Source: Candidatus Dormiibacterota bacterium | GTDB taxonomy: Bacteria; Chloroflexota; Dormibacteria; Dormibacterales; Dormibacteraceae | Length of the DNA stretch: 64,000 nt | Assembly (NCBI GenBank): GCA_955652705.1 | Contig: CATPBK010000050.1 | Location: 1 to 64,000 of the forward strand | Reading direction: 5' to 3' | Part shown: positions 25,948 to 34,075 of the stretch, one piece after another | Layout: every line of letters begins with the position of its first letter | Numbering within the stretch: the first letter of the stretch is position 1 | Notes under the pieces: generated by a model | Database searches by the model: none | Seen by the model: only the letters and a program-made list of their open reading frames with translations | Told to the model about the DNA's origin: nothing | Made by a program: the position numbers and the translations under genes

Positions 25948-26472
25948 GTGACGAGAGCGAGCGAAACGGCACAATCGATCGACCTCCTGCGGAGCCTGCG
26001 CAGCGTCCGCAGGTTCACCTCTGAGCCCGTTTCGCAACAAGCTCTGGACGACATCCTGGCTGTGCTCAGGTGGTCCGGCAGCTCTGGCAACCGCCAGACC
26101 TGGCACGCCATCGTCGTGCGCGACCGCGAGCTGCTCCATGGGCTCGCAAAGCTGGAGGGATACGCCCGTCATCTGGCCGGCGCCGCGCTCGGAATCGTCC
26201 TGGTGAGCGCCGGCGAGGCAGCGGAGAACGAGGCGTTCGACGAAGGCCGCCTCAGCGAGCGGATCATGCTCGCCGCCGCGGCGCACGGGCTGGGATCCTC
26301 CATCGGCTGGTTCGTCGGCCGGGGCCGGGAGCAAGCGAAGCAGCTGCTCAGCGCGCCGGCCGAGCGGGTGGTCCGGACCGCTGTGTCGATCGGACACCCA
26401 GCCGAGGCGAGAGGCGGTCGGCGCAAGCCGCTGCAGGAGCTCGTGAGCTGCGACCGCTTCGGCGAGCGGTGA
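25948..26472 (+). CDS. Nitroreductase-family FMN oxidoreductase
   Basis: A 174-residue nitroreductase fold protein. It opens with LRSLRSVRRFTSEPVS, the FMN-phosphate-binding Arg cluster, followed by a WSGSSGNRQTWH FMN-loop and AAAAHGLGSSIGWF near the C-terminus. It is short compared with the usual 190-220 residues. Such enzymes reduce nitro groups, quinones or flavins using NAD(P)H; the substrate is unknown. GTG start with the leaderless TAGCAT-N8 arrangement. Flanked by the MinD fusion and the secreted amidase without obvious functional link. Confidence 0.8.
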   Translation: MTRASETAQSIDLLRSLRSVRRFTSEPVSQQALDDILAVLRWSGSSGNRQTWHAIVVRDRELLHGLAKLEGYARHLAGAALGIVLVSAGEAAENEAFDEGRLSERIMLAAAAHGLGSSIGWFVGRGREQAKQLLSAPAERVVRTAVSIGHPAEARGGRRKPLQELVSCDRFGER

Positions 26473-26480
26473 AAACCGAA

Positions 26481-26511
26481 TTGACAAGATTCGTGTAACA
26501 AAGACCGTTAT
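26481..26511 (+). promoter_or_regulatory. Promoter of the repeat-bearing amidase
   Basis: A perfect TTGACA at 26481-26486 and a -10-like CGTTAT at 26506-26511 (19-nt spacer), ending 7 nt before the ATG at 26519. This is a locally AT-rich stretch. Confidence 0.5.
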
Positions 26512-26518
26512 TAGGCCG

Positions 26519-29032
26519 ATGGTGCGCCGGCTCCGGTGCCTCTTCGTGCTGCCCCTGGTGATGCTGCTCGCGCCTGCCCAGGCGGGGGCCAGCCCCTCGC
26601 CGTTTGCCTTCGAGCCGGCCATGGAATCCGCGGCGACAGTGCGCCAGGTGCCGCTCCCACTGATCCAGGCGATCGCTTATGTCAACACCCGCTGGGAGGT
26701 CATCGGCAAGCCCTCGGTCGACGGCGGCGTGGGCCCTTTCAACCTCCGCCCGGCCTGGCTTGACGAAGCCGCGCGCTGGAGCGGTCGCCAGCGCGTTGAG
26801 ATCGTCTACGACCCGGCGGCCAACCTCGACGGTGGGGCCGCGCTGCTCGCTCACCTGAACCCCGGCGGCGGCGAGCTCAAGGCCTGGTACCCGGCCGTTT
26901 CGCAGGTTGAAGGCGACTACGTGGCGGTCGAGGTCTTCGACACTCTCCGCAGCGGGGCGACCAGGACCACCAGCTCGGGCGAGACGATCTCGCTAGCTGT
27001 TCAGCCTCTGCCGGCTCAGGTCGCGGCACCGGCCCCGCACAGCTCCAATCCGATGAGCGCCGACTATGGCCCCGCCGCCTGGGTCCCCGCCAGCCCGTCC
27101 AACTACACGGTGGCCGACCGGCCCCGCGATTACCCGGTGGACCTGATCGTGATCCACGACATCGAGGGCAGCTACGGCAGCGCCATCCAGCATTTCCAGG
27201 ACCCGAACGCCCAGGGTTCGGCCCACTACGTGACCTCCGACGCCGGCCAGCTCACGCAGATGGTGGCCGAGCACGACATCGCCTGGCACGCCGGCAACTG
27301 GGACTACAACACGCGCGCCATCGGGATCGAGCACGAGGGCTACGCCTGGTCCTGCTGCTGGTACACGCCGGCGATGTACCAGACCAGCGCCCACCTCATT
27401 GCCTCCATCTGCTCGCGCTGGGGCGTGCCGATGGACCGCCAGCACGTGATCGGCCATAACGAAGTCCCCGACCCAAACAATCCGGGCCAATTCGGCGGCG
27501 CCGGCCACCACACTGACCCGGGCCCGTACTGGGACTGGAACTACTACATGAGCCTGGCGCAGAACTACGCCGCGGCCCTGCCCAGCCCGCCCCACATGGT
27601 GCTCGACGTCGCCGCCGTCGGACGTGACGCGAGCGCCAACCTGACCTGGTCCGCCGCGCGCTCCTGCCACGCCCCGATCACCGGTTACAGCGTGCTGGTG
27701 AGTCCCGGCAATACAGTCTTCAACTTCCCCGCCGGCACCACTTCAGCCACCGTCCAGGGCCTGACCAACGGCACCACCTACACGTTTACGGTCACCGCTA
27801 CGAATTCGGACGGGCAGTCGAGCCTCACCTCCAACCCTGTCATCCCGGGACCGGTCACCCACCGCTCATTCTTCAACTGGTATGACAGCGCCAGTCCCGG
27901 GATGTGGAACGACAACATCCACATCGTCAACCCGGGGCCGACCGCCGCCAGCGGGTACCTCTCCATGCCGGGTCAGCCCGACCTTCCCTTCTCAATCGGG
28001 CCGGGATCGGGTGACCACTTCAGCTGGGGCGGTGGGGTGATCGGAGGTCCGGTCTCGGTGAACCTCCAGGTCGGCCCGGCGGTCATCGCGAGCCAGCGCG
28101 TCCAGTACTTCGACACGTTCAACGAGGTTCTGGCCAAGCAGGCCGGCGAGGCTGCCACCGTCTCCTACTTCAACTGGTACGACAGGGCCAGCCCCGGGAT
28201 GTCGGCTGACAACATCCACATCTTGAACCCGGGCTCCGCGGCAGCGACAGGGAGCATCTCCATGCCCGGGGCGAGCCCGATCGCCTTCTCCGTGGCTGCG
28301 GGTGGCGAGGGCTACTACGCGTGGCCTGCGGGTGTGATCGGTGGGCCCGTGACCGTCACCGCGTCCAGCCCCGTCTTGGCAAGCCAGCGGGTGCTCTTCT
28401 ACCAGAGCTTCAACGAGGTTCCGGCCAAGACCTCCGCAGACGCTGCCGCCCAGCTCTACTTCAACTGGTTCGACAAGGCCAGCCCCGGGATGTCGGTCGA
28501 CAACGTTCATATCCTCAACCCCGGAGGTGTCCCGGCCACCGGAACGATCACGCTCGCCACTGCGGCGCAGGTCTCCTTCTCGGTGCCCGCTGGCGGCGAA
28601 AATTACTACTCCTGGCCGGCCGGGACGATCGGGGGTCCGGTTCAGGTCCGCTCCTCGACCCCGGTCATCGCCAGCCAGCGGGTGCTCTACGGCCAGACGT
28701 TCAACGAAGTGATCGGGCGGAGCCCGGCCAGCGCGAGCCTCGTCTCCTACTTCAGCTGGTACGACAAGGCCAACCCGGGAATGCTGGTCGACAACATCCA
28801 CCTCGTGAACCCGGGCTCAGACACTTCGACGGGCACGCTCACGCTGCCGAGCCAGCCGGCCATCACCTTCTCGATCCCGGCCGGCGGTGAGCGCTACTAC
28901 TCCTGGCCTCAGGGCGTGATCGGCGGACCGGTCACGGTCACTGTCACCACCGGACCGCCGGTGATCGCCAGCCAGCGCGTCGCCTACTGGCAGAGCTTCA
29001 ACGAGGTGATGGGGGCGCCGGCGCCCACTTAG
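26519..29032 (+). CDS. Secreted N-acetylmuramoyl-L-alanine amidase with Fn3 and four ~97-residue repeats
   Basis: An 837-residue exported protein: signal peptide about 1-25 (Ala-x-Ala end), a lytic-transglycosylase-like N-terminal region (about 30-125), an Amidase_2/PGRP domain (about 200-345) with zinc-ligand His in LIVIHD and in GHHTDPG and the active-site stretch HYVTSDAGQLTQMV, then a fibronectin-III domain (about 355-445). From about 450 to the end come four repeats. The amidase should cut the MurNAc-L-Ala bond of peptidoglycan; the repeats may bind wall or exopolymer. The start is preceded by a TTGACA promoter. It ends tail to tail with the hydrolase gene, sharing TTAG. Confidence 0.85.
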   Translation: MVRRLRCLFVLPLVMLLAPAQAGASPSPFAFEPAMESAATVRQVPLPLIQAIAYVNTRWEVIGKPSVDGGVGPFNLRPAWLDEAARWSGRQRVEIVYDPAANLDGGAALLAHLNPGGGELKAWYPAVSQVEGDYVAVEVFDTLRSGATRTTSSGETISLAVQPLPAQVAAPAPHSSNPMSADYGPAAWVPASPSNYTVADRPRDYPVDLIVIHDIEGSYGSAIQHFQDPNAQGSAHYVTSDAGQLTQMVAEHDIAWHAGNWDYNTRAIGIEHEGYAWSCCWYTPAMYQTSAHLIASICSRWGVPMDRQHVIGHNEVPDPNNPGQFGGAGHHTDPGPYWDWNYYMSLAQNYAAALPSPPHMVLDVAAVGRDASANLTWSAARSCHAPITGYSVLVSPGNTVFNFPAGTTSATVQGLTNGTTYTFTVTATNSDGQSSLTSNPVIPGPVTHRSFFNWYDSASPGMWNDNIHIVNPGPTAASGYLSMPGQPDLPFSIGPGSGDHFSWGGGVIGGPVSVNLQVGPAVIASQRVQYFDTFNEVLAKQAGEAATVSYFNWYDRASPGMSADNIHILNPGSAAATGSISMPGASPIAFSVAAGGEGYYAWPAGVIGGPVTVTASSPVLASQRVLFYQSFNEVPAKTSADAAAQLYFNWFDKASPGMSVDNVHILNPGGVPATGTITLATAAQVSFSVPAGGENYYSWPAGTIGGPVQVRSSTPVIASQRVLYGQTFNEVIGRSPASASLVSYFSWYDKANPGMLVDNIHLVNPGSDTSTGTLTLPSQPAITFSIPAGGERYYSWPQGVIGGPVTVTVTTGPPVIASQRVAYWQSFNEVMGAPAPT
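27866..29020 (+). repeat. Four tandem ~97-residue protein repeats in the amidase
   Basis: Copies begin at about residues 450, 549, 646 and 742. Each reads roughly F-N-W-Y-D-x-A-S-P-G-M-x-x-D-N-I-H-I-x-N-P-G, then a G-x-x-x-Y-x-W-P-x-G-x-I-G-G-P-V core, and ends in SQRVxxxxxFNEV. Copy 1 is most diverged (SGDHFSWGGG instead of GGExYYxWPAG). I do not recognise the domain with certainty. Confidence 0.8.
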
Positions 29033-30178
29033 ACGGAGGTCGCCGGGATGCCGGCGTGGGCGGCCAGCCAATCCGCGATCCTCTGGAACGCGCCGACCGC
29101 CAGCTTGTCCGCTTTCGCCTCGTCTGGGAAGAGTCCGCTCGGGTTCTCGAAGAAACCGTGGTCGACGCCCGGCATCACCTCGACGTCCCATTGGGGCCGC
29201 TCGTAGCTCCGCAGGATCTCGGCGTTGACCCTGGTCGGCACCTGGCGGTCGAGGGCGCCGTTCAGCCACAGCGCGGGCTGCGTCATGGCGGCGAGCGCCC
29301 GCCGGGGATCGTATTGCGAATGGTCGGCGCGGACCGCGGCCTGCATCTCGGATTCGGGAGTGCTGGGAAGGCTGATTGACCCGTTGCTGTAGGAGGCCCA
29401 GACCACTTGCTGCCCGACCGTCACCGCCGGCGCCGAGGCGAGTACGGCGAACGCGGCCGCGGGGAAGCGCTGGATGGCCAGCGGTACGGTCCAGCCGCCC
29501 TGGCTGCCGCCGTGGAAGCCGACGCGCCTCGGGTCGACGCCCGGCCAGGCGGCCAGGAAGCCGGCGACCGCGGCGGCGTCGTCGGCGTAAACGGCCAGGC
29601 TGGCGTCGCTCGGCCATTCGCCCGGGTACGTGCCCGTGGAGGCGCCGTTACCACGCTTGTCGTAAGCCAGGACGGTGAGCCCTAGGCTGGCGTAGAGGCC
29701 GACCCAGATCCCGTAGTCGATCCCCGGGTGTCAGCGGCTCGGTCACGGTGCCGGCCAGCGTGGCGTCCTTGGCCGCTACCTTCACCTCGGTCTCCCGGAA
29801 GGCCAGCCGGGTGCCCTTCAGCGGCGGGCGGCCCTTGAACGTCTCGGTCAGCGTGGCCGCCCGGTCGCCCGCGACTTCGAACGCGACGGCTGCCTGCTTA
29901 GGCGTCGGCAGCTGGAATCCGAAGCCGAAGGTGAAGTTGTCGATCGGCGCCGCTGGATAGAGCTGGCGGATCGAGCTGTCGCGCAGGTTGACGATGTAGC
30001 CGTGACCGTTGAAGACGATCGTCGAGCCGTCCTCGATCCGGTAAGCCCCCACGTAGGCGGCGGAATCTCGCGGTTGAGGTGTGGGCGCGGGCGGGCTCGG
30101 CCTGGTGGGCGGCGACCCCGTGGTGCAGGCGGTCATAACGAGGATCACGGCTGCCCAGCCCGGCGCCCTCCGGCCCAC
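29029..30178 (-). pseudogene. Alpha/beta-hydrolase lipoprotein, disrupted by deletion and frameshift
   Basis: The 5' part (30178 to about 29725) encodes a lipoprotein signal (LVMTAC, Cys at about 18) and a beta-rich N-terminal domain ending AGTVTEPLTPG. The 3' part, in another frame, carries a complete hydrolase core: LAYDKRGNG, nucleophile GGSQGG, Asp in GALDRQVP and His in GVDHGFF. Between them the family's PxxxxxHGSG oxyanion-hole strand is missing, so a deletion plus a frame change at about 29720-29730 is inferred, not a simple base slip. The GTG start follows TATCTT-N7. It lies under a predicted MarR operator. It is probably inactive unless re-annotated as two products. Confidence 0.7.
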
Positions 30179-30185
30179 GGCCGCG

Positions 30186-30233
30186 AAGATACCACGAGTT
30201 CGTGCTATCTGCCACGGATCCGTGCTTTATCCT
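30186..30233. promoter_or_regulatory. Divergent leaderless promoters with a paired-palindrome MarR operator
   Basis: Minus strand: TATCTT at 30191-30186, 7 nt before the hydrolase GTG. Plus strand: TATCCT at 30228-30233, 7 nt before the marR GTG at 30241. Between the two -10 boxes lie ACGAGTTCGT (30194-30203; ACGA/TCGT arms) and the perfect palindrome ACGGATCCGT (30214-30223), both followed by GCT, with centres 20 bp apart. Each palindrome sits 2-4 bp upstream of one -10, a placement suited to repression of both genes. Confidence 0.65.
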
Positions 30234-30240
30234 GGGCAAC

Positions 30241-30723
30241 GTGGACCAGCCCGGGCGCCGCATCTCGCTCCTCTTCGACCTCTTCGTGCTGAACCAGCAC
30301 ACGCGCCGGCTGCTCGGCGCCGCGCTCGCCGAGACCGAGCTACGAGCCGATGAGTACGCGGTCTACAGCCTCCTCTTCGAGCAGGGACCGCTGACCGCGA
30401 CCGAGATGGGGCGCCGGCTGGGCACGCCGCTCACCACGCTGCTCGACTACCTGCACTCGATGGAGGCGCGCGGGCACCTGCGGCGCGAGCCGCATCCTCG
30501 GGACGGCCGCGCCCGCCGGCTTTCGCTGACGCTGGCCGGGGCGACCGCGCAGCGGCAGACGAACGAGGCCTGGGAGGTGATGCGAATCCGGCTCGAGGCC
30601 GCCCTTCGGGTACCCCAGGCTACGATCCGGGAGGCGCTCCAGGCCCTGGATGACGCGGTGCTGAAGTCTCTCGAGGAGGCGGAGGAACAGTCCGAGTCGG
30701 GAGGCTCACCGCGCGGAGCTTGA
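30241..30723 (+). CDS. MarR-family transcriptional regulator
   Basis: A 160-residue winged-helix repressor: dimerisation helix LLFDLFVLNQHTRRLL at about 10-25, helix-turn-helix with LTATEMGRRLGTPLTTLLDYLHSM, and the wing basic hairpin EPHPRDGRARRLSLT (the D-x-R of MarR proteins). It probably represses itself and the divergent hydrolase through the paired palindromes. The ligand is unknown. The GTG at 30241 is preferred to an upstream TTG or ATG-like codon because TATCCT ends exactly 7 nt before it. Its 3' end overlaps the convergent ferredoxin gene by about 100 bp. Confidence 0.85.
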   Translation: MDQPGRRISLLFDLFVLNQHTRRLLGAALAETELRADEYAVYSLLFEQGPLTATEMGRRLGTPLTTLLDYLHSMEARGHLRREPHPRDGRARRLSLTLAGATAQRQTNEAWEVMRIRLEAALRVPQATIREALQALDDAVLKSLEEAEEQSESGGSPRGA

Positions 30724-30907
30724 GGGCGAGCACGGGGCAAGCCGCGACGGCTCGCTTAGCATGGTCCAGCTGGTGGGCAGGGAGGGCCCCAGCCGTGATG
30801 ATCGGGTAGCCCCAGTCATCGAGCTGGATCCGCTCCGGGAAGAGCTCCGCGCAGAGCCGGTGCCCGTCGCACTTGGTGCGATCGATCCAGATCTCCTGCT
30901 CTTCCAT
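30620..30907 (-). CDS. Single-cluster ferredoxin with CxxHxxC motif
   Basis: A 95-residue protein whose first ~65 residues are a typical small ferredoxin: DRTKCDGHRLC (Cys at about 13 and 19 with His replacing the central Cys) and AACPVLALK carrying the third Cys. The CxxHxxC...CP type is known from actinobacteria, where it serves cytochrome P450s and other partners and holds a 3Fe-4S or 4Fe-4S cluster. The last ~30 residues are Pro/Arg-rich and read antisense through marR, so they are probably non-functional read-through with no stop until 30620. The ATG lies 2 nt after the apbE stop, so they form an operon. Confidence 0.8.
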   Translation of the reverse strand: MEEQEIWIDRTKCDGHRLCAELFPERIQLDDWGYPIITAGALPAHQLDHAKRAVAACPVLALKLRAVSLPTRTVPPPPRETSAPRHPGPGAPPGS

Positions 30908-30909
30908 CC

Positions 30910-31839
30910 TCAGGCCGTCCTCAAGGCGTCCGCGGGCCAGCCGCCGAGCCTCACGATCGACCCTTCCCGATCGACCAGGCGGGCGGGCAGGCGGGCCGCT
31001 CGGAGTCGGGCAACCGCGCCGTCACCCCGCACGATCGCCTCGGTCGAGGCTGTGTTGGCGGCGACGCAGCTGTGCGCGGCGACGGTCACGGTCCGCCAGC
31101 GGCCGCCGGCCGGGAGGCCACTGGCCGGGTCGATGATGTGGTGCAGCTCGAGTTCGCCCCGGCGCCAGCGACGCACGGTGGTGCTGGAGGTCGCCAGGCC
31201 GCCAGCCATGATCGTGACGACCTCCTCGCCATCGACGATGGGGGCGCCACTGTCCTCGCTGACCTGGATCTGCCAGCCGCCGGGCGGCGCCTGGCCGCTG
31301 ACCGCGATGTCACCGCCCAGGCTGACCAGAACGCCGGCGCTTCCGGCCGCCAGCGCCGCGCCGGCCGCCAGGTCGGCTGCCAGCGCTTTGGCGGTCGCGC
31401 CGAGGTCGACCTCGACTCCCCGGGGCACCCGGACCAGACGGCGCTGAGGGTCGAAGCGCAAGCTCTGCCAGCCCGGGACGCGGCTGGGCTGGAGCCGGAT
31501 CGGCTGGCCGGTGGGGGGCACCAGGTCGAAGTCGCGGTCGTAGCCCAGCAGCCTGACCGCGCTTCCGACGGTGGGGTCGACAGCGCCGTCCGTCCGGCGG
31601 GCGGCGTCCAGCGCAACTCCGAGTGCCAGCGCCAGGAGCGGGCCCAGGTGGTGCTCCGTCTCCGGTGCGGCGTTGACCAATGCGATCTCGCTGTCCGTCC
31701 GGAAACGGCTGCAGGCGGCATCGATGGCACGCAGGACCTCATCCACGGCTTGTGTAGCGGCGTCGAGCGCGAGGGGCCGGGTGACGGCGATGCGCAACCG
31801 GCAGCCAAGCGCGACGTCGTCGGCGATGCCGAGCTTCAC
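30910..31839 (-). CDS. apbE: FAD:protein FMN transferase (ApbE family)
   Basis: A 309-residue ApbE-like flavin transferase, which attaches FMN covalently to Thr/Ser of partner redox proteins. Family features: SRFRTDSEIALVN at about 44-56, GAVDPTVGSAVRLLGYD, VDLGATAKALAAD, SLGGDIAVSG and the C-terminal HHIIDPASGLPA with the Mg-binding region. It lacks a signal peptide, so the target would be cytosolic or on the inner face. GTG start overlaps the preceding stop (GTGA), and a ferredoxin gene follows after 2 nt. No FMN-acceptor protein such as NqrC/RnfG is seen in the window. Confidence 0.88.
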   Translation of the reverse strand: MKLGIADDVALGCRLRIAVTRPLALDAATQAVDEVLRAIDAACSRFRTDSEIALVNAAPETEHHLGPLLALALGVALDAARRTDGAVDPTVGSAVRLLGYDRDFDLVPPTGQPIRLQPSRVPGWQSLRFDPQRRLVRVPRGVEVDLGATAKALAADLAAGAALAAGSAGVLVSLGGDIAVSGQAPPGGWQIQVSEDSGAPIVDGEEVVTIMAGGLATSSTTVRRWRRGELELHHIIDPASGLPAGGRWRTVTVAAHSCVAANTASTEAIVRGDGAVARLRAARLPARLVDREGSIVRLGGWPADALRTA

Positions 31840-32147
31840 CGGGAGCCGCCGGTGACCGCCACGGTGGAGGCCGAGCTCGAGCTCGACGCCTGCGGTGCCG
31901 CCGTCGAAGGCTGGGTGGTCGTCGACGAAGTCGTGGTCGTCGTCGAAGCGGCCGGCGTGGAAGTGGATGTGGAGGTGGAGGTGGAAGCCGTCGCCGGCGA
32001 CGAGGTGCCGGGGATGGTGGCCGCGGCGGTGACGCCGAAGACCGCCAGGGCGGCAGTCGCCATGCCCGCCACGCCCACCGTCAGGCGGCGGAGCCGGCGC
32101 AGGGCCGCATCCCGGAGCTCCGCCGAGGTCCGTTCATTGGTTCTCAT
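31836..32147 (-). CDS. Small membrane protein with Ser/Thr-rich outer tail, co-translated with apbE
   Basis: 103 residues: a basic N-terminal cytosolic part (ELRDAALRRLRRL), one membrane helix at about 25-45 (VAGMATAALAVFGVTAAA) and a Ser/Thr/Pro-rich tail with (ST)n and T-runs likely outside. A similar layout accompanies ferric-reductase and FMN-binding modules in actinobacteria, but no family can be named. It starts the operon, and its stop overlaps the apbE GTG by 4 nt. The ATG at 32147 has CATCCT ending 7 nt upstream. Confidence 0.6.
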   Translation of the reverse strand: MRTNERTSAELRDAALRRLRRLTVGVAGMATAALAVFGVTAAATIPGTSSPATASTSTSTSTSTPAASTTTTTSSTTTQPSTAAPQASSSSSASTVAVTGGSR

Positions 32148-32154
32148 GTGGTCA

Positions 32155-32160
32155 AGGATG
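32155..32160 (-). promoter_or_regulatory. -10 element of the apbE operon
   Basis: CATCCT on the minus strand, 7 nt before the ATG at 32147; one mismatch to TANNNT at the first base. Confidence 0.4.
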
Positions 32161-32221
32161 GTCGCCGGTCCTTGGCTCGGCCTGATGGAATCCTGGGAAG
32201 GAGCTGAGAGATCCGGGACTT

Positions 32222-33103
32222 TCACTCGAGGACGTCGGGCCGCACTGTGCGGACGACCGCCACGACCGCGAAGAAAAGCGCGAAGGCGCCGATCACCGCA
32301 AGGGCGTGATTGGCGTCGACGCTGACGAGCGGCGCCGCGAACGCGGGCCTTGAGATGTGCTTGGGTTCGAGGAGCTTCAAAACGATGTTGAGGTTGGGCC
32401 CCAGCAGGTAGGCGGAAATGTCCGTCCAGGGATGCGGATGGCCAGTCGCGCGCGACGTCAGCTCCAGGATGATGACGAGGAAGTTGTCGGCCGGGAAGAG
32501 GGCCATGGCGGCCGCCAGCGCGAACGCGAGCGAGCGCCCCAATGCCGCAGCTGCCGCGGCGAGCAGGATGACCACGCCGATGCTCATCCCCTGGACCAGG
32601 ACCCAGCGCTCGAAATCGCCCCAGAAGGCCTGCGAGATGGACTGGACGGCCGTCAGGCTGCCGGTCCAGGAGTTCACCAGGACCGCGAGGACCGTACCCA
32701 CCACGAGCAGGTAGCCGGCCAGCAGCAGGACGCCCAGCACGGCCAGGGTCGCCAGCTTGGCCACCAGCAGCTGCAGCCGGCCCACGCCCCGCGCGTAGAT
32801 GACGCGGATCGTCCCGGCCGAGTACTCCATGCCGATCAAGCGCGAGCCGACTAGCAGCAGGAAGATGCCCGAGCCGATCTGGAAGAGAGTGCCGAAGATG
32901 TCGAGCATGTTGTAGGCCCAGGCGGTCGGGTCCTGCTTCGCGAGTGCATGGATGTTTTCTGCGCTGGTGGTGGCGAGGATCGTCACGCCAAGCAGCACGA
33001 AGGCGCCGAGCAGCAGCAGCCAGACGGCCAGCTGCCGGCTGATCTTGATCGTCTCGCCGCGGACGGAGCCGGCGAAGCTCGGGCTCGGCCCCGCGGTGCT
33101 CAA
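32222..33103 (-). CDS. ABC transporter permease (ABC-2 type)
   Basis: A 293-residue membrane protein with about six or seven helices, first at about 28-47 and last near the C-terminus, with a YSAGTIRVIYARGVGRLQLLVAK motif between helices 2 and 3 that is typical of ABC-2/NatB-like permeases (the E-Y-x-x-G-T-I-R coupling segment). It overlaps the ATPase gene by 4 nt, so the pair forms an exporter. Substrate unknown; relatives export antibiotics, ions or lipids. Confidence 0.85.
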   Translation of the reverse strand: MSTAGPSPSFAGSVRGETIKISRQLAVWLLLLGAFVLLGVTILATTSAENIHALAKQDPTAWAYNMLDIFGTLFQIGSGIFLLLVGSRLIGMEYSAGTIRVIYARGVGRLQLLVAKLATLAVLGVLLLAGYLLVVGTVLAVLVNSWTGSLTAVQSISQAFWGDFERWVLVQGMSIGVVILLAAAAAALGRSLAFALAAAMALFPADNFLVIILELTSRATGHPHPWTDISAYLLGPNLNIVLKLLEPKHISRPAFAAPLVSVDANHALAVIGAFALFFAVVAVVRTVRPDVLE

Positions 33104-34011
33104 GAGTCACCTCCGGTCAGGCTCAAGAAGATGTCCTCCAGGTCCCGCTGGCGCTCAGACACCGAATCTGGTTGCTCGCCCCACTCAACCAGCAAGCGGA
33201 TCAGCTCCCTGCCCCGGCCGTTGGGCGCGGGAGTCACCACCAATCCGTCCTCGACCCGGGCCTGCCGGCCCCAGTCGTGAGCTTGCAGCCGGAGAGCCAA
33301 CGCCTGGGGGTCGTCGACCTTCACCTGGAAATCGCCCGGCGACTCGAGAAGGTCGACAACCGGCGCCAGGCGGATCAGCCGGCCGTGGTTGATGATGGCG
33401 ACGCGGGTGCAGATCTGCTGCACCTCGCTCAGGACGTGGCTGGAGAGAAAGACGGTCTTGCCTGCAGCGGAGAGGCCGCGCAGGAGGTCCCGCATCTCGA
33501 CGATGCCGGCCGGGTCGAGGCCGTTGGCAGGCTCGTCGAGGATCAGCAGGTCGGGGTCGTTGAGGAGCGCGATGGCGAGGCCGAGCCGCTGCTTCATGCC
33601 CAGCGAGTAGGTCCGAACCCGGTCCCGGTCTCGGCCCTGGAGCGAGACGGTCTCGATCACCTGGTCGAGCCGCCGCCGCGGAACACCGCCCAGGAGGTCA
33701 GCGATGACACGCAGGTTGTCGCGGCCGGACAGGTATCCGTAGAGGGCGGGCGCTTCAACGAGCGCCCCGACGTGGGGCAGGATCCGGGCGCGATGCCGGC
33801 GCACCTCCCGGCCCAGGATCTCCACTGAGCCCGTCGTCGGCGCGACCAGGCCCAGGGCGATGCGGATGGTGGTCGTCTTGCCCGCCCCATTGGGGCCGAG
33901 GAACCCGAAGAGCTCGCCGCGGGAGACCTCGAGGTCGAGGTTGTCGACCGCGACCCGGGAGCCGTAGGACTTTGAGAGGGCGACGGTCCGCAGCACCGGC
34001 TCTGACGGCAT
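33100..34011 (-). CDS. ABC transporter ATP-binding protein
   Basis: A 303-residue ATPase: Walker A GPNGAGKTTT at about 39-48, signature YSLGMKQRLG, Walker B LLILDEPANGLDP and the switch His in SSHVLSE. It has a C-terminal extension of about 70 residues after the switch, common in NatA/CcmA-like exporters. It energises the permease encoded directly downstream. The ATG at 34011 lies in a 64-bp divergent region with the lyase gene and has no strong ribosome-binding site. Confidence 0.9.
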   Translation of the reverse strand: MPSEPVLRTVALSKSYGSRVAVDNLDLEVSRGELFGFLGPNGAGKTTTIRIALGLVAPTTGSVEILGREVRRHRARILPHVGALVEAPALYGYLSGRDNLRVIADLLGGVPRRRLDQVIETVSLQGRDRDRVRTYSLGMKQRLGLAIALLNDPDLLILDEPANGLDPAGIVEMRDLLRGLSAAGKTVFLSSHVLSEVQQICTRVAIINHGRLIRLAPVVDLLESPGDFQVKVDDPQALALRLQAHDWGRQARVEDGLVVTPAPNGRGRELIRLLVEWGEQPDSVSERQRDLEDIFLSLTGGDS

Positions 34012-34060
34012 TCACTGCTTCAAGCACCGCCGGCGGCGGGTTTGTGGCGCAGCACGCGGT

Positions 34061-34068
34061 GGCATGAT
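34061..34068 (+). promoter_or_regulatory. Extended -10 of the HMG-CoA-lyase-like gene
   Basis: TGG followed by CATGAT at 34063-34068, 7 nt before GTG at 34076. The upstream ATG at 34064 lies inside the hexamer. Confidence 0.45.
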
Positions 34069-34075
34069 CGGGCTG

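Noticed and set aside
31072-32325. A 417-codon plus-strand frame over apbE
   Set aside because: ApbE motifs on the minus strand are unambiguous; the plus frame has no recognisable domain and a biased composition.
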